A stretch of 64,000 nt of DNA from Oscillospiraceae bacterium. Its GTDB lineage: Bacteria > Bacillota > Clostridia > Oscillospirales > CAG-272. Both the position numbers and the translations under genes were made by a program. The stretch covers positions 86,262-150,261 of the forward strand of contig SVUJ01000001.1 of the NCBI GenBank assembly GCA_015063305.1. The letters run 5' to 3'. Positions 54,026 to 61,850 of the stretch are shown here, piece after piece; the first letter of the stretch is position 1, and every line of letters begins with the position of its first letter. The notes beneath the pieces were generated by a model. That model was not told the origin of the DNA. It saw only the letters and a program-made list of their open reading frames with translations, and ran no database searches.

Positions 54026-54838
54026 TTATCCAAATATTATTTTATCGGCATCGGCAAGGGAATCGAGCACTATGTCGGGGCGCTCGTATTCGTCTGCCTT
54101 TTCGATGTCAGAAGGTTTAGTTTCTCCCGTCAGCACGAGCACCGAGGTGACACCGAAGCGCTTGCCGAGGGCTATATCGGTCATAAGTCTGTCGCCGAAG
54201 ATACACATATCACTCGGAGAAAATCCCGTTGCCTCGCTTATCATTTCTATCGTCTCGCGATAGGGCTTTCCAAAATATGTGGGGACAACGTCGGTAGAAG
54301 CCGTCACAAGCGCCGCTATCGCGCCGCTGTCGGGGATAAACCCGTTCTCGGTGGGACAGTTCTTATCGGGGTGGGTGGAGAGGTACTCCGCGCCGCCGCG
54401 TATGAATCGGCAGGCGTTATCGAGCTTTTCGTAGGTGAGCGAGGTATCGAAGCTTGTCACAACTATGTCAGCGCTCTCCTCGCTGCCGTCAAGCATATTT
54501 ATTCCGCTGTTCCTGAACGCGCTCACAAGCTCGTCCGTACCGACGAGGTAGACCGACTTCCCCGCGCGGTGGCGCTTTAGAAATTCTATGGTGACGTCAC
54601 CCGAGGTCATTATCTCTCCCTGTCTTGGAGCGAAGCCGAGGCGAGAGAGCTTGGACATATAGAAATCGGTGGTATGTGACGCGTTATTGGTGAAGAAAAG
54701 GATATTTTTATCGCTGTTATGAAGATTTTCTATAAATTTTATCGCAAAATCAAAGGGCGAATTTCCGAGATATATAGTTCCGTCCATATCAAAAATAAAG
54801 AGCTTTTTATCCTTAAGCACAGAAACTGCCGTGTTCAC
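54026..54838 (-). CDS. NagD-type HAD-IIA phosphatase
   Basis: A 270-aa HAD hydrolase of subclass IIA. Motif 1 DMDGTIYLG (about 17-25), motif 2 FFTNN followed by S, motif 3 KPYRETI, motif 4 FGDRLMTDIALG are all present, with a C2 cap between. Relatives dephosphorylate nucleotides or sugar phosphates (p-nitrophenylphosphatase-like). GTG 54838 is the start with GGAGG 9 nt upstream. It lies 23 bp upstream of rqcH on the same strand, so the two share a transcript. Confidence 0.88.
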   Translation of the reverse strand: MNTAVSVLKDKKLFIFDMDGTIYLGNSPFDFAIKFIENLHNSDKNILFFTNNASHTTDFYMSKLSRLGFAPRQGEIMTSGDVTIEFLKRHRAGKSVYLVGTDELVSAFRNSGINMLDGSEESADIVVTSFDTSLTYEKLDNACRFIRGGAEYLSTHPDKNCPTENGFIPDSGAIAALVTASTDVVPTYFGKPYRETIEMISEATGFSPSDMCIFGDRLMTDIALGKRFGVTSVLVLTGETKPSDIEKADEYERPDIVLDSLADADKIIFG

Positions 54839-54876
54839 CTTAAAAGTCCTCCCCAGAAATTTAAAATATATGGGTA

Positions 54877-54905
54877 ATTATAACATATCCTTGATTTTTT
54901 TTCAA
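54877..54905 (-). promoter_or_regulatory. Promoter of nagD-like and rqcH
   Basis: Minus strand TTGAAA (54905-54900), 17 bp, TATAAT (54882-54877). Its -35 is 3 bp from the -35 of the opposite promoter. Confidence 0.85.
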
Positions 54906-54919
54906 GGTGGTGATATAAT
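54891..54919 (+). promoter_or_regulatory. coaW promoter
   Basis: TTGATT at 54891-54896, 17 bp, TATAAT at 54914-54919. It diverges from the nagD-like promoter and interleaves with it. Confidence 0.82.
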
Positions 54920-54957
54920 TATAATATATTTTTTCTGTTACAGAGAGGAAAACATTT

Positions 54958-55809
54958 ATGAGAACTGTTATAGGAATAGACGTAGGCGGAAGCACCACGA
55001 AGATAGTGGGAATGAAAAAGGACGCCGAGAATAATATAAATATCATCGAGCCCCAGCTTGTGAGGGCGACCGATGCGGTTACCTCTGTGTACGGCGCGTT
55101 CGGAAAATTCACCGTCGAGAACCATATAGAGCTTGAGGATATAAATCAGGTGCTTATGACGGGCGTGGGCGCGTCATTTATAGACAGACCGATATACTCC
55201 CGCCCCTGCAAAAAAGTATCCGAGTTCACAGCCGTGGGGCTTGGCGGACTTTATCTGTCGGGGCTTGACGAGGCGATAGTGGTTAGTATGGGCACGGGAA
55301 CGGCGTTTATCCGCGCACAGAAGAAGGACGGCAAGACCGATATAGAGTACCTCGGCGGAACGGGAGTGGGCGGCGGAACGCTCATTGGTCTTTCCAAGAA
55401 GATGATAGGAGTGGACACGGTAGAGCATATCGAGGACCTTTGCGCCGAGGGAGAGCTTGACAAGGTGGATCTTCGCATCAAGGATATCTCGGCAGACCAG
55501 TCCTTCCAGATAAACGAGGAGTTTACCGCGGCTAATTTCGGTAAGCTTTCGGATATGGCTACAAAGAACGATCTCGCGCTCGGCATAGTCAATATGGTTG
55601 CCGAAACGATAGCTATGCTGGGCGTTTTCGCGGCGAGAAATTTTGGCATAAACAAGGTAGTTCTCACGGGAAATCTGACCTCGATAAAGCCGATCACACA
55701 CGCGTTTGAAAAGGTTGGGGATAACTTTGGAATAAGCTTTATCATACCCGAGAACGCGCAGTACGCCACGGTCATCGGCGCGGCGCTCTGCGACGGCGCG
55801 GAAGCGTAA
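54958..55809 (+). CDS. coaW: Type II pantothenate kinase
   Basis: A 283-aa eukaryote-like (type II) pantothenate kinase starting coenzyme A synthesis. ATP-binding motifs of the sugar-kinase/Hsp70 fold are visible: GIDVGGSTTKIVG (about 6-18), VSMGTGTAF and GGTGVGGGTLIGLSKKM (catalytic loop), and VLTGNLTS near the C-terminus. Type II enzymes in staphylococci escape CoA feedback inhibition. The gene is monocistronic. Confidence 0.93.
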   Translation: MRTVIGIDVGGSTTKIVGMKKDAENNINIIEPQLVRATDAVTSVYGAFGKFTVENHIELEDINQVLMTGVGASFIDRPIYSRPCKKVSEFTAVGLGGLYLSGLDEAIVVSMGTGTAFIRAQKKDGKTDIEYLGGTGVGGGTLIGLSKKMIGVDTVEHIEDLCAEGELDKVDLRIKDISADQSFQINEEFTAANFGKLSDMATKNDLALGIVNMVAETIAMLGVFAARNFGINKVVLTGNLTSIKPITHAFEKVGDNFGISFIIPENAQYATVIGAALCDGAEA

Positions 55810-55817
55810 GATTAGTA

Positions 55818-55847
55818 TTGACACGGCCTTTTTGGGTGTGGTATAAT
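55818..55847 (+). promoter_or_regulatory. alaS promoter
   Basis: TTGACA at 55818-55823, 18 bp, TATAAT at 55842-55847, starting 9 bp after the coaW stop. Only about 35 nt of leader follow, so there is no room for a T-box. Confidence 0.85.
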
Positions 55848-55886
55848 ATCTTGATAAAAAGTTAAAGAAAGGTTTAGGCGATATAA

Positions 55887-58529
55887 ATGCAGTGGACATC
55901 TTTAAATGAGCTCAGAGAAAAATATCTTTCCTTCTTTGAATCGAAGGGACATCTCAGACTCAATTCTTTCCCGTTGGTTCCCATCAACGACAAATCTCTT
56001 CTTTTGATAAATTCGGGAATGGCTCCGATGAAAAAATATTTTACAGGCGAGGAAGTGCCGCCCCGCAGCCGCGTGACGACCTGCCAGAAGTGTATCCGTA
56101 CGCCCGACCTTGAGCGTGTGGGTCATACCGCGCGTCACGGTACGTATTTTGAGATGCTTGGCAACTTCTCGTTTGGCGATTATTTTAAGGATCAGGCTAT
56201 ACCGTGGGCGTGGGAGTTTCTCACCGAAACACTCGAGATCCCCACAGACCTTCTCTGGCCCTCTATATACGAGAATGACGAGGAAGCCTTTGAGATATGG
56301 AGCAAGAAGATCGGCGTTCCCACAGAGCATATAGTTCGCCTCGGTAAGGCGGATAACTTCTGGGAGCACGGCTCAGGTCCTTGCGGACCTTGCTCCGAAA
56401 TATATTTCGACCGCGGAGAAAAATACGGCTGCGGCTCGCCCGACTGTAAGCCCGGCTGCGACTGCGACAGATTTATGGAGATATGGAACAACGTATTCAC
56501 TCAGTTCAGTAACGACGGAAACGGAAATTATACCGAGCTTGAGCAGAAGAACATAGATACCGGTATGGGTCTTGAGCGTCTTGCCTGTGTTATGCAGGGA
56601 GTGGACAACCTTTTTGAGGTAGACACCGTGAGAAAGATACTCAACACGGTCTGCGCTATCGCGGGTAAGGAATACGGCGCTGATGCCGATGATGACGTTT
56701 CGATAAGAGTTATCACCGACCACATCAGAGGCGCTACCTTTATGATATCCGACGGAGTTATCCCCTCGAACGAGGGCAGAGGCTACGTGCTCCGCAGAAT
56801 ACTCCGCAGAGCTTGCCGTCACGGAAAGCTCCTCGGAATAAACAGAGCATTCCTCACCGAGCTTTGCGAGGTGGTGATAGGCGAGAATATCTCGGCGTAC
56901 CCCGAGCTCGGAGAGAAGAAGAGCTATATAATAAAGGTCATTGAGAACGAGGAAACGAGATTTGACGCGACGATAGACGCGGGACTTAATATCCTTTCGG
57001 GTATGATAGCCGATGCTATCGCCGAGAACAAGACGGTTATCGGCGGCGAGGACGTCTTCAAGCTTTACGACACGTTCGGCTTCCCGATAGACCTCACAAG
57101 AGAGATAGTTGCCGAGAAGGGACTTTCGATAGACGAGGATACCTTCGTAACTCTTATGAACGCTCAGAAGAGCAGAGCGAGAGCGGCAAGAGGAAATATC
57201 GGCGGTTGGGACGAATCCTCAAAGCAGATGCTTGCCGACCTCCCTAAGACCGAATTCGTTGGATACGACAGCTTTGCAAGTGACGCAAAGGTCCTTGCTA
57301 TCATAGTAGAGGACGAGGACGGTGCGCGTACCGTTGACGAGATAAGCGAGGGAGATTTCACTCTCGTGCTTGACAAGACACCCTTCTACGGAGAGGGCGG
57401 CGGTCAGGTGGGTGACAGCGGAGCGCTCAAGGCAGATGGCCTTGAGATAGCCGTTATTGACACCAAGAAGACCGACGGAGTATATCTGCACATCTGCTCA
57501 CTCGTAAGCGGAGCGGTAAAGGTTGGAGATGGCGTTTCGGCAGAGCTTGATGCCGACAGACGCCGCGCTATAATGAGAGCTCACTCCTGCGCACACATTC
57601 TTCAGGCGGCGCTTCGCGAGGTGCTTGGAAACCACGTTGAGCAGGCGGGCTCTTACGTTGAGGGCGACCACGTTCGCTTCGACTTCACTCACTTTGCGGC
57701 TATGACCAAGGAAGAGCTTGCGGCTGTTGAGGCTATAGTCAACGCGAATATACTTCTCGGAGAGCAGATATCCATGACCGAGATGCCTATAGACGAGGCT
57801 AAGAAGCTTGGCGCTATGGCACTCTTCGGCGAGAAGTACGGAAGCCTTGTAAGAGTTGTAAGAATGGGTGATATCTCTATAGAGTTCTGCGGCGGTACTC
57901 ACCTTGATAACACCGCGAAGATAGGAATGTTCAAGATAGCGTCCGAGTCCTCTGTGGCGGCGGGCGTGAGAAGAATAGAGGCGAAGACGGGACTTGGAGT
58001 TCTCGCTCTTATCGCCGAGCAGCAGAAGCTGATAAACGATGCGGCATCGGAGCTTAAGGCGCAGAATCCCGCAGACCTCTGCAAGAGAGCGGCGGCTGTT
58101 CAGGAAGAGCTTCGCGCCTCTAAGCGAGAGATAGACGCGCTCAATTCCAAGCTCGCGGCATCAAAGCTCGGAGATATTCTTTCGGGCGCTGTAGAGGTGG
58201 GAACGGTACGTCTTGTGCGCGCAAGCTTCGAGGATATGCAGCTTGACGCGGCACGCGCGCTTGCTGACGACCTGAAGGCTAACCACGCCGACGTTGTTGC
58301 CGTACTCGCTGTAAACGCGGGCGGAAAGCTCAACTTTATCGCTGTTGCGGGTAAGGCTGCCGTTGCGGCGGGCGTACACGCCGGAAAGCTGGTTGGAGCT
58401 GTTGCGGCTGTAACAGGCGGAAAGGGCGGCGGACGTCCCGACAACGCTATGGCGGGCGGCGCGGACGCGACCAAGATATCCGAGGCGCTTGAATCTGCCG
58501 AGGCGACCCTTAAGGGAATGATAAAGTAA
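55887..58529 (+). CDS. alaS: Alanyl-tRNA synthetase
   Basis: 880-aa AlaRS of full length. Catalytic class II domain (INSGMAPMKKYFTGEEVPPRSRVTTCQKCIRTPDLERVGHTARHGTYFEMLGNFSFGDYF), anticodon-independent tRNA-binding middle, editing domain with the zinc motifs HSCAHIL and CGGTH, and a C-terminal C-Ala domain ending GGGRPDNAMAGG. An insert with several cysteines (GCGSPDCKPGCDCDRF, about 170-200) may bind zinc. ATG 55887 follows TTTAGGCG. Confidence 0.97.
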   Translation: MQWTSLNELREKYLSFFESKGHLRLNSFPLVPINDKSLLLINSGMAPMKKYFTGEEVPPRSRVTTCQKCIRTPDLERVGHTARHGTYFEMLGNFSFGDYFKDQAIPWAWEFLTETLEIPTDLLWPSIYENDEEAFEIWSKKIGVPTEHIVRLGKADNFWEHGSGPCGPCSEIYFDRGEKYGCGSPDCKPGCDCDRFMEIWNNVFTQFSNDGNGNYTELEQKNIDTGMGLERLACVMQGVDNLFEVDTVRKILNTVCAIAGKEYGADADDDVSIRVITDHIRGATFMISDGVIPSNEGRGYVLRRILRRACRHGKLLGINRAFLTELCEVVIGENISAYPELGEKKSYIIKVIENEETRFDATIDAGLNILSGMIADAIAENKTVIGGEDVFKLYDTFGFPIDLTREIVAEKGLSIDEDTFVTLMNAQKSRARAARGNIGGWDESSKQMLADLPKTEFVGYDSFASDAKVLAIIVEDEDGARTVDEISEGDFTLVLDKTPFYGEGGGQVGDSGALKADGLEIAVIDTKKTDGVYLHICSLVSGAVKVGDGVSAELDADRRRAIMRAHSCAHILQAALREVLGNHVEQAGSYVEGDHVRFDFTHFAAMTKEELAAVEAIVNANILLGEQISMTEMPIDEAKKLGAMALFGEKYGSLVRVVRMGDISIEFCGGTHLDNTAKIGMFKIASESSVAAGVRRIEAKTGLGVLALIAEQQKLINDAASELKAQNPADLCKRAAAVQEELRASKREIDALNSKLAASKLGDILSGAVEVGTVRLVRASFEDMQLDAARALADDLKANHADVVAVLAVNAGGKLNFIAVAGKAAVAAGVHAGKLVGAVAAVTGGKGGGRPDNAMAGGADATKISEALESAEATLKGMIK

Positions 58530-58545
58530 GATATAAAAAGATATA

Positions 58546-58570
58546 GGGGGCGTTAGAAAACGCCCCTTAA
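58546..58570 (+). terminator. alaS terminator
   Basis: GGGGCGTTAGAAAACGCCCC followed by TTAAATTTAT, 17 nt after the stop. Confidence 0.8.
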
Positions 58571-58778
58571 ATTTATGTAATATTTATTTGTTGCTATGAA
58601 ATCGTTTTTTGAAAAATGGACCGGCGTCCTCGATGGTCCATAAATATTTACAAAAAGGGCAGAGGATTTTTGCGCTGTTGTTCTTAACGGAGAGATTGCA
58701 AGCACAAAATTTCGGCAGAAGGACTTTTCTTTCTGCCGATTTTGTGATATAATGGAAACAATGAGCATGGGAGTAAAT

Positions 58779-58982
58779 ATGTCACTTGAGTATAACGAAA
58801 AGAATATTACTCTTGCCAAAAATCTGCGCAAAAATGCGACACCGCAGGAAAATCATTTGTGGTACGATTTGAGGGTAATTTGTTTTATAAACATACAAAT
58901 CGACACAAACTTTCGTGGTGTCTGCGAGTATATCGATGCCGTCGTAAAAGCCTCCCTCCGAGAGGGAGGGGGACCGCCTTAG
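58779..58982 (+). pseudogene. DUF559 nuclease gene with in-frame internal deletion
   Basis: The first 30 residues (MSLEYNEKNITLAKNLRKNATPQENHLWYD) and the last 29 or so (QIDTNFRGVCEYIDAVVKASLREGGGPP) match the intact protein at 60680-61057, but the central part of about 60 residues with the catalytic IIEIDGSQHY is replaced by a short LRVICFINI. The frame is kept. GGGAG lies 6 nt before ATG 58779. Without the core it cannot be a nuclease; it may still give a short peptide of 67 aa. Confidence 0.75.
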
Positions 58983-59081
58983 CGGTGGAAGGAGCCTGCG
59001 TGACTTAAAAATTGCGATAATTTCACTGTAACGCACTCTCCCTCAGTCGCCGTTGGCGACAGCTCCCTCCCGGAGGGAGCC
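58950..59081 (+). repeat. Family C palindromic repeat, copy 4
   Basis: GCCTCCCTCCGAGAGGGAGG, GGGACCGCCTTAGCGGTGGAAGGAG, an A/T-rich middle, CTCTCCCTCAGTCGCCGTTGGCGACAGCTCCCTCCCGGAGGGAGCC. The DUF559 reading frame stops inside its first hairpin. Confidence 0.85.
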
Positions 59082-59221
59082 TATATACACGCTCGCGCAT
59101 CTTCAAGGGTATGGACTTTGCCCGATGCGTTTGTAATACAAATGCGAAACTAGCGATAAAACAGAACGATAAATAAGAATTTACCAACCAATCTCAAACA
59201 ATACGATAGGAGGAAACGAGT

Positions 59222-59920
59222 GTGCGTTATTTTAGATATAAGAATACTGACAAAAATGTTAATAATGCACTTAAAGAGCAATATAAAACCTTGACCGAAG
59301 ATGAAAAACGTAGATTTCGCAAGAAAAAACGTTTGGAAAAATTCAGCACAATAGTCACCCTTACCATTTTTATTTGCTGCATGATTGCCGAAATATTTCT
59401 TCTCAAATCAATTCCAGTGCCTAATCACATACTCTTAGAAGCTCTTGTTATTGTCGGCAAAGTCATTGTTGGTTTTGTTTTGTTAATTGTCAGTGCCGGT
59501 TTAACAGCTATATTGGTAACTCCTTTGTGGAAAAAGGTTGAAACATTTGATATCCCCTTGATGAAGAAAGAGATTTTTTCAAAAGCTTGCAAGCATTTGC
59601 GCGATTATTACCATTTGCAAGAACCCTATATCATAACCAAGTGCTTTGAGGCAACAGACAAGAACTTCCAAAATCACGATGTGTGTATTTTTGTTGTCGG
59701 AGACGAGTTGCGAATTACTACAGATTTAATTCAAGGATTTCTTCATGGTGAAAGAGATTTAGGGTGTTATGCGTTTAAAAAAGAGGAAATCACGCTGTTA
59801 AAACGAAATAATGGAAACCATTTAGTCGCCGAGTTGAGAACAGATGACACTGTATTTCTACTGGGTTATCGTGCAAAAAGATTTATAGATAACTTCTTTA
59901 TTTCAAAGACAGTTTGCTAA
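59222..59920 (+). CDS. Unknown two-helix membrane protein with possible PH-like tail
   Basis: A 232-aa protein: a very basic N-terminus (RRFRKKKRLEK), two hydrophobic helices (about 43-64 and 74-98), then a soluble C-terminal domain with VCIFVVGDELRITTDLIQGF, EEITLLKR, VAELRTDDTVFLLGY and KRFIDNFF, a strand order that resembles bacterial PH-like domains. GTG 59222 follows AGGAGG. The gene is clearly richer in A/T than its neighbours and lies inside the inverted DUF559 pair, so recent transfer is likely. It converges with the next gene on a shared terminator. No family recognised. Confidence 0.7.
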   Translation: MRYFRYKNTDKNVNNALKEQYKTLTEDEKRRFRKKKRLEKFSTIVTLTIFICCMIAEIFLLKSIPVPNHILLEALVIVGKVIVGFVLLIVSAGLTAILVTPLWKKVETFDIPLMKKEIFSKACKHLRDYYHLQEPYIITKCFEATDKNFQNHDVCIFVVGDELRITTDLIQGFLHGERDLGCYAFKKEEITLLKRNNGNHLVAELRTDDTVFLLGYRAKRFIDNFFISKTVC

Positions 59921-59949
59921 ATTCCAATTTATCTAACAGAATAAAAGAA

Positions 59950-59979
59950 CCCCGACAGATTTTTGAAAGTCTGTCGGGG
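59950..59979. terminator. Bidirectional terminator between the island genes
   Basis: CCCCGACAGA/TCTGTCGGGG with T-rich sequence on both outer sides (ATTTGTTT on plus; GTTCTTTT on minus). Confidence 0.88.
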
Positions 59980-59994
59980 ATTTGTTTAAGTAAT

Positions 59995-60486
59995 TCAATC
60001 CGTGTTATTGTTTTTCCATTTCCTGATTTTATTGACATTCGAGGAACTTAAACACCAAATTATATATTTTTTGTTATCAACTGTTTTTATAGTTACCTTA
60101 TTGGAAGAACCGCCTTTGCCGTGAACCAACTTAGAATTTATGGATTTAATGTGACTTTTGTATATTGAACTAATTCCAGCCCGTATAAGCCAATCTTGCG
60201 AAAGATACAATGTTGCTTCTAGCCTAATAACATTATCGTCATTAAACTGCACCCCATACAGTTGTTCTTGCATTTTGATCATCTTTTTGAAGCGAATAGT
60301 GTATAACGAGGCGATTGCAACACATATAGCAGCAATTACAAAAGGTGCAAATGCAATCAAAGTGTCTTTCGGTATGACATCATATATCAGTGATACGATA
60401 AATGAGGGGATAAATCCAATGCTTGCACAAAAGAAAGCTAACAGGCAATTCCGTCTGTTGTAGATATGAATGTATTTGTTTATCAT
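59995..60486 (-). CDS. Unknown two-helix membrane protein with possible PH-like tail
   Basis: A 163-aa protein: short N-terminus, two hydrophobic helices (about 15-35 and 43-64), then VIRLEATLYLSQDWLIRAG, IYKSHIKSINSK, KVTIKTVDNKKYIIWCLSSSNVNKIRKW. Helix pair plus strand-rich tail is the same plan as the opposing 232-aa protein, and the tail pattern again recalls PH-like (YcxB-type) domains. AAAGGAG precedes ATG 60486. A/T-rich. Function unknown. Confidence 0.7.
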   Translation of the reverse strand: MINKYIHIYNRRNCLLAFFCASIGFIPSFIVSLIYDVIPKDTLIAFAPFVIAAICVAIASLYTIRFKKMIKMQEQLYGVQFNDDNVIRLEATLYLSQDWLIRAGISSIYKSHIKSINSKLVHGKGGSSNKVTIKTVDNKKYIIWCLSSSNVNKIRKWKNNNTD

Positions 60487-60580
60487 AAAAGCTCCTTTCT
60501 GTTTGTCGCAAATTTCACATTTGCGTTACAAAGGTACCAGGCAAAGCCCATACCCTTGAAGATGCGCGAGCGTGTATATA

Positions 60581-60711
60581 GGCTCCCTCCGGGAGGGAGC
60601 TGTCGCCAACGGCGACTGAGGGAGAGAGCGTTACAGTGAAATTATCACAATTTTTAAGTCACACAGGCTCCTTCCACCGCTAAGGCGGTCCCCCTCCCTC
60701 TCGGAGGGAGG
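60581..60711 (-). repeat. Family C palindromic repeat, copy 5
   Basis: Opposite orientation to copy 4 and nearly the same sequence, including ATTATCACAATTTTTAAGTCAC in the middle. The final codons of the intact DUF559 gene (SSLREGGGPP) are encoded by its outer hairpin. Confidence 0.85.
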
Positions 60712-61057
60712 ATTTTACGACGGCGTCGATATATTCGCAGACACCACGAAAGTTTGTGTTGATTTGACGGTTTGTAAATCTGATTAATTTCAGATCGTAT
60801 CCTTCAAGGATTTCAGTTCGGAAATCGTCTTTTTGTCTGCCTTCTTCGGTGTAATGCTGCGAGCCATCAATTTCTATGATCAATTTTGCTTTATGACAAT
60901 AAAAGTCTGCGATAAAATTATCGATTGCTTTTTGGCGTTGAAATCTTACTTCGTATTTCGATAAAAAATCATACCATAAATGATTTTCTTGGGGTGTTGC
61001 GTTTTTGCGTAGATTTTTGGCAAGAGTAATATTATTTTCGTTATAATCAAGTGACAT
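60680..61057 (-). CDS. DUF559 endonuclease-like protein
   Basis: A 125-aa DUF559 protein, a PD-(D/E)XK/Vsr-like nuclease fold. The expected core is present: LWYDFLSKYEVRFQRQKAIDNFIADFYCHKAKLIIEIDGSQHY, with D in IADF and the E-I-D triad, followed by EILEGYDLKLIRFTN. Stand-alone DUF559 proteins have no proven role; mobility or repair has been suggested for Vsr relatives. GGAGAAG lies 5 nt before ATG 61057. The last ten residues (SSLREGGGPP) come from a family C palindrome, so the gene ends inside a repeat. An internally deleted copy lies inverted at 58779. Confidence 0.85.
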   Translation of the reverse strand: MSLDYNENNITLAKNLRKNATPQENHLWYDFLSKYEVRFQRQKAIDNFIADFYCHKAKLIIEIDGSQHYTEEGRQKDDFRTEILEGYDLKLIRFTNRQINTNFRGVCEYIDAVVKSSLREGGGPP

Positions 61058-61199
61058 AGCTACTTCTCCAAAATTTCACTATATCCATTATAACACAAAT
61101 CGGCAGAGGGAACAATACCTCTGCCGAAATTTGTAGAGAGCCGTGTATCTGCATAGATTCTCCGTTAAGGACAACCGCGAAAAGCCCTATGTCTTTTAA

Positions 61200-61850
61200 T
61201 TATATGTGTTTGTAATGCTCGCAAAATTCTTTTATCGGGCATTCGTGGCACTTCGGGGAGCGCGCGGTGCAGGTATCTCTGCCAAACTGAACTATTCGGT
61301 GGCAAAAATCCGATTGCTCCTCGGTGGGGATAAGCTCGGACATTATCCTCTCGGTCTTCAGCGGGTCTTTTACACTCTCGGGGTACATTCCGAGTCTGCC
61401 GCATATCCTTATACAATGCGTGTCGGCAACGATGCCGCCCTTGCCGTATATATCTCCAAGCAAAAGATTGGCTATCTTTCGTCCCACGCCGGGCAGAGCG
61501 AGCAGATCGTCCATATTGTCGGGAACGGCGCTGTCAAAGCTATCCCTGATTATGGTACAGGCTTCCTTGATGCTCTTTGCCTTGGTTCGGTAAAGTCCGC
61601 AGGGGCGAACAAGCTCTTCTATCTCCGAAAGCTCACCGTCCGCCATAGCCTCAAGCGTTGGAAAACGGGCGAAAAGCTCACGGCACACTATATTCACCCT
61701 CGCGTCGGTGCATTGCGCCGAAAGGCGCGCCATAACAAGGAGCTTCCAGGGCTCACCCCCGTATTCAAGGGCGCAGAGCGCCTCGGGGTAGAGCTCCGCC
61801 AAGCGCTCGGTTATGAGCGCCATTCTTTTTTTCTTTTCGTTCTTATTCAT
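61200..61850 (-). CDS. nth: Endonuclease III
   Basis: A 216-aa DNA glycosylase/AP lyase for oxidised pyrimidines. The helix-hairpin-helix LPGVGRKIANLLLGD has the catalytic Lys, VADTHCIR has the catalytic Asp, and the [4Fe-4S] motif C-x6-C-x2-C-x5-C is complete (CTARSPKCHECPIKEFC). The track start GTG 61865 lies within proB; ATG 61850 overlaps proB by 8 nt and is preferred. Cotranscribed with proB. Confidence 0.95.
   Translation of the reverse strand: MNKNEKKKRMALITERLAELYPEALCALEYGGEPWKLLVMARLSAQCTDARVNIVCRELFARFPTLEAMADGELSEIEELVRPCGLYRTKAKSIKEACTIIRDSFDSAVPDNMDDLLALPGVGRKIANLLLGDIYGKGGIVADTHCIRICGRLGMYPESVKDPLKTERIMSELIPTEEQSDFCHRIVQFGRDTCTARSPKCHECPIKEFCEHYKHI

Larger units (their letters stand above)
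58700..59165 (+). mobile_element. DUF559-palindrome unit, deleted copy (left inverted arm)
   Basis: The same order of parts as at 60500-61130, in opposite orientation: hairpin with CGGCAGA, a TATAAT box, the start of a DUF559 gene, the gene end running into a family C palindrome (58950-59081), then CCTATATACACGCTCGCGCATCTTCAAGGGTATGG. The central part of the DUF559 gene is missing. It looks like a non-autonomous derivative of the intact right copy. Confidence 0.7.
60500..61130 (-). mobile_element. DUF559-palindrome unit, intact copy (right inverted arm)
   Basis: On the minus strand: hairpin TTTCGGCAGAGG...CCTCTGCCGATTT, TATAAT, DUF559 gene, family C palindrome (60711-60581), CCTATATACACGCTCGCGCATCTTC and a diverged copy of the same inner sequence (TTTGTAA.(C/A)AAATG.GAAA) as the left arm. 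Both units point at each other with two membrane-protein genes between. Confidence 0.7.

Noticed and set aside
55810-55886. T-box leader ahead of alaS
   Set aside because: A strong promoter lies at 55818-55847 and leaves only about 35 nt of leader, and no AGGGTGGNACCGCG motif is present.
58752-58982. 76-aa ORF as an intact gene
   Set aside because: Compared with the 125-aa DUF559 copy it lacks the catalytic centre; listed as a pseudogene with its start moved to 58779.
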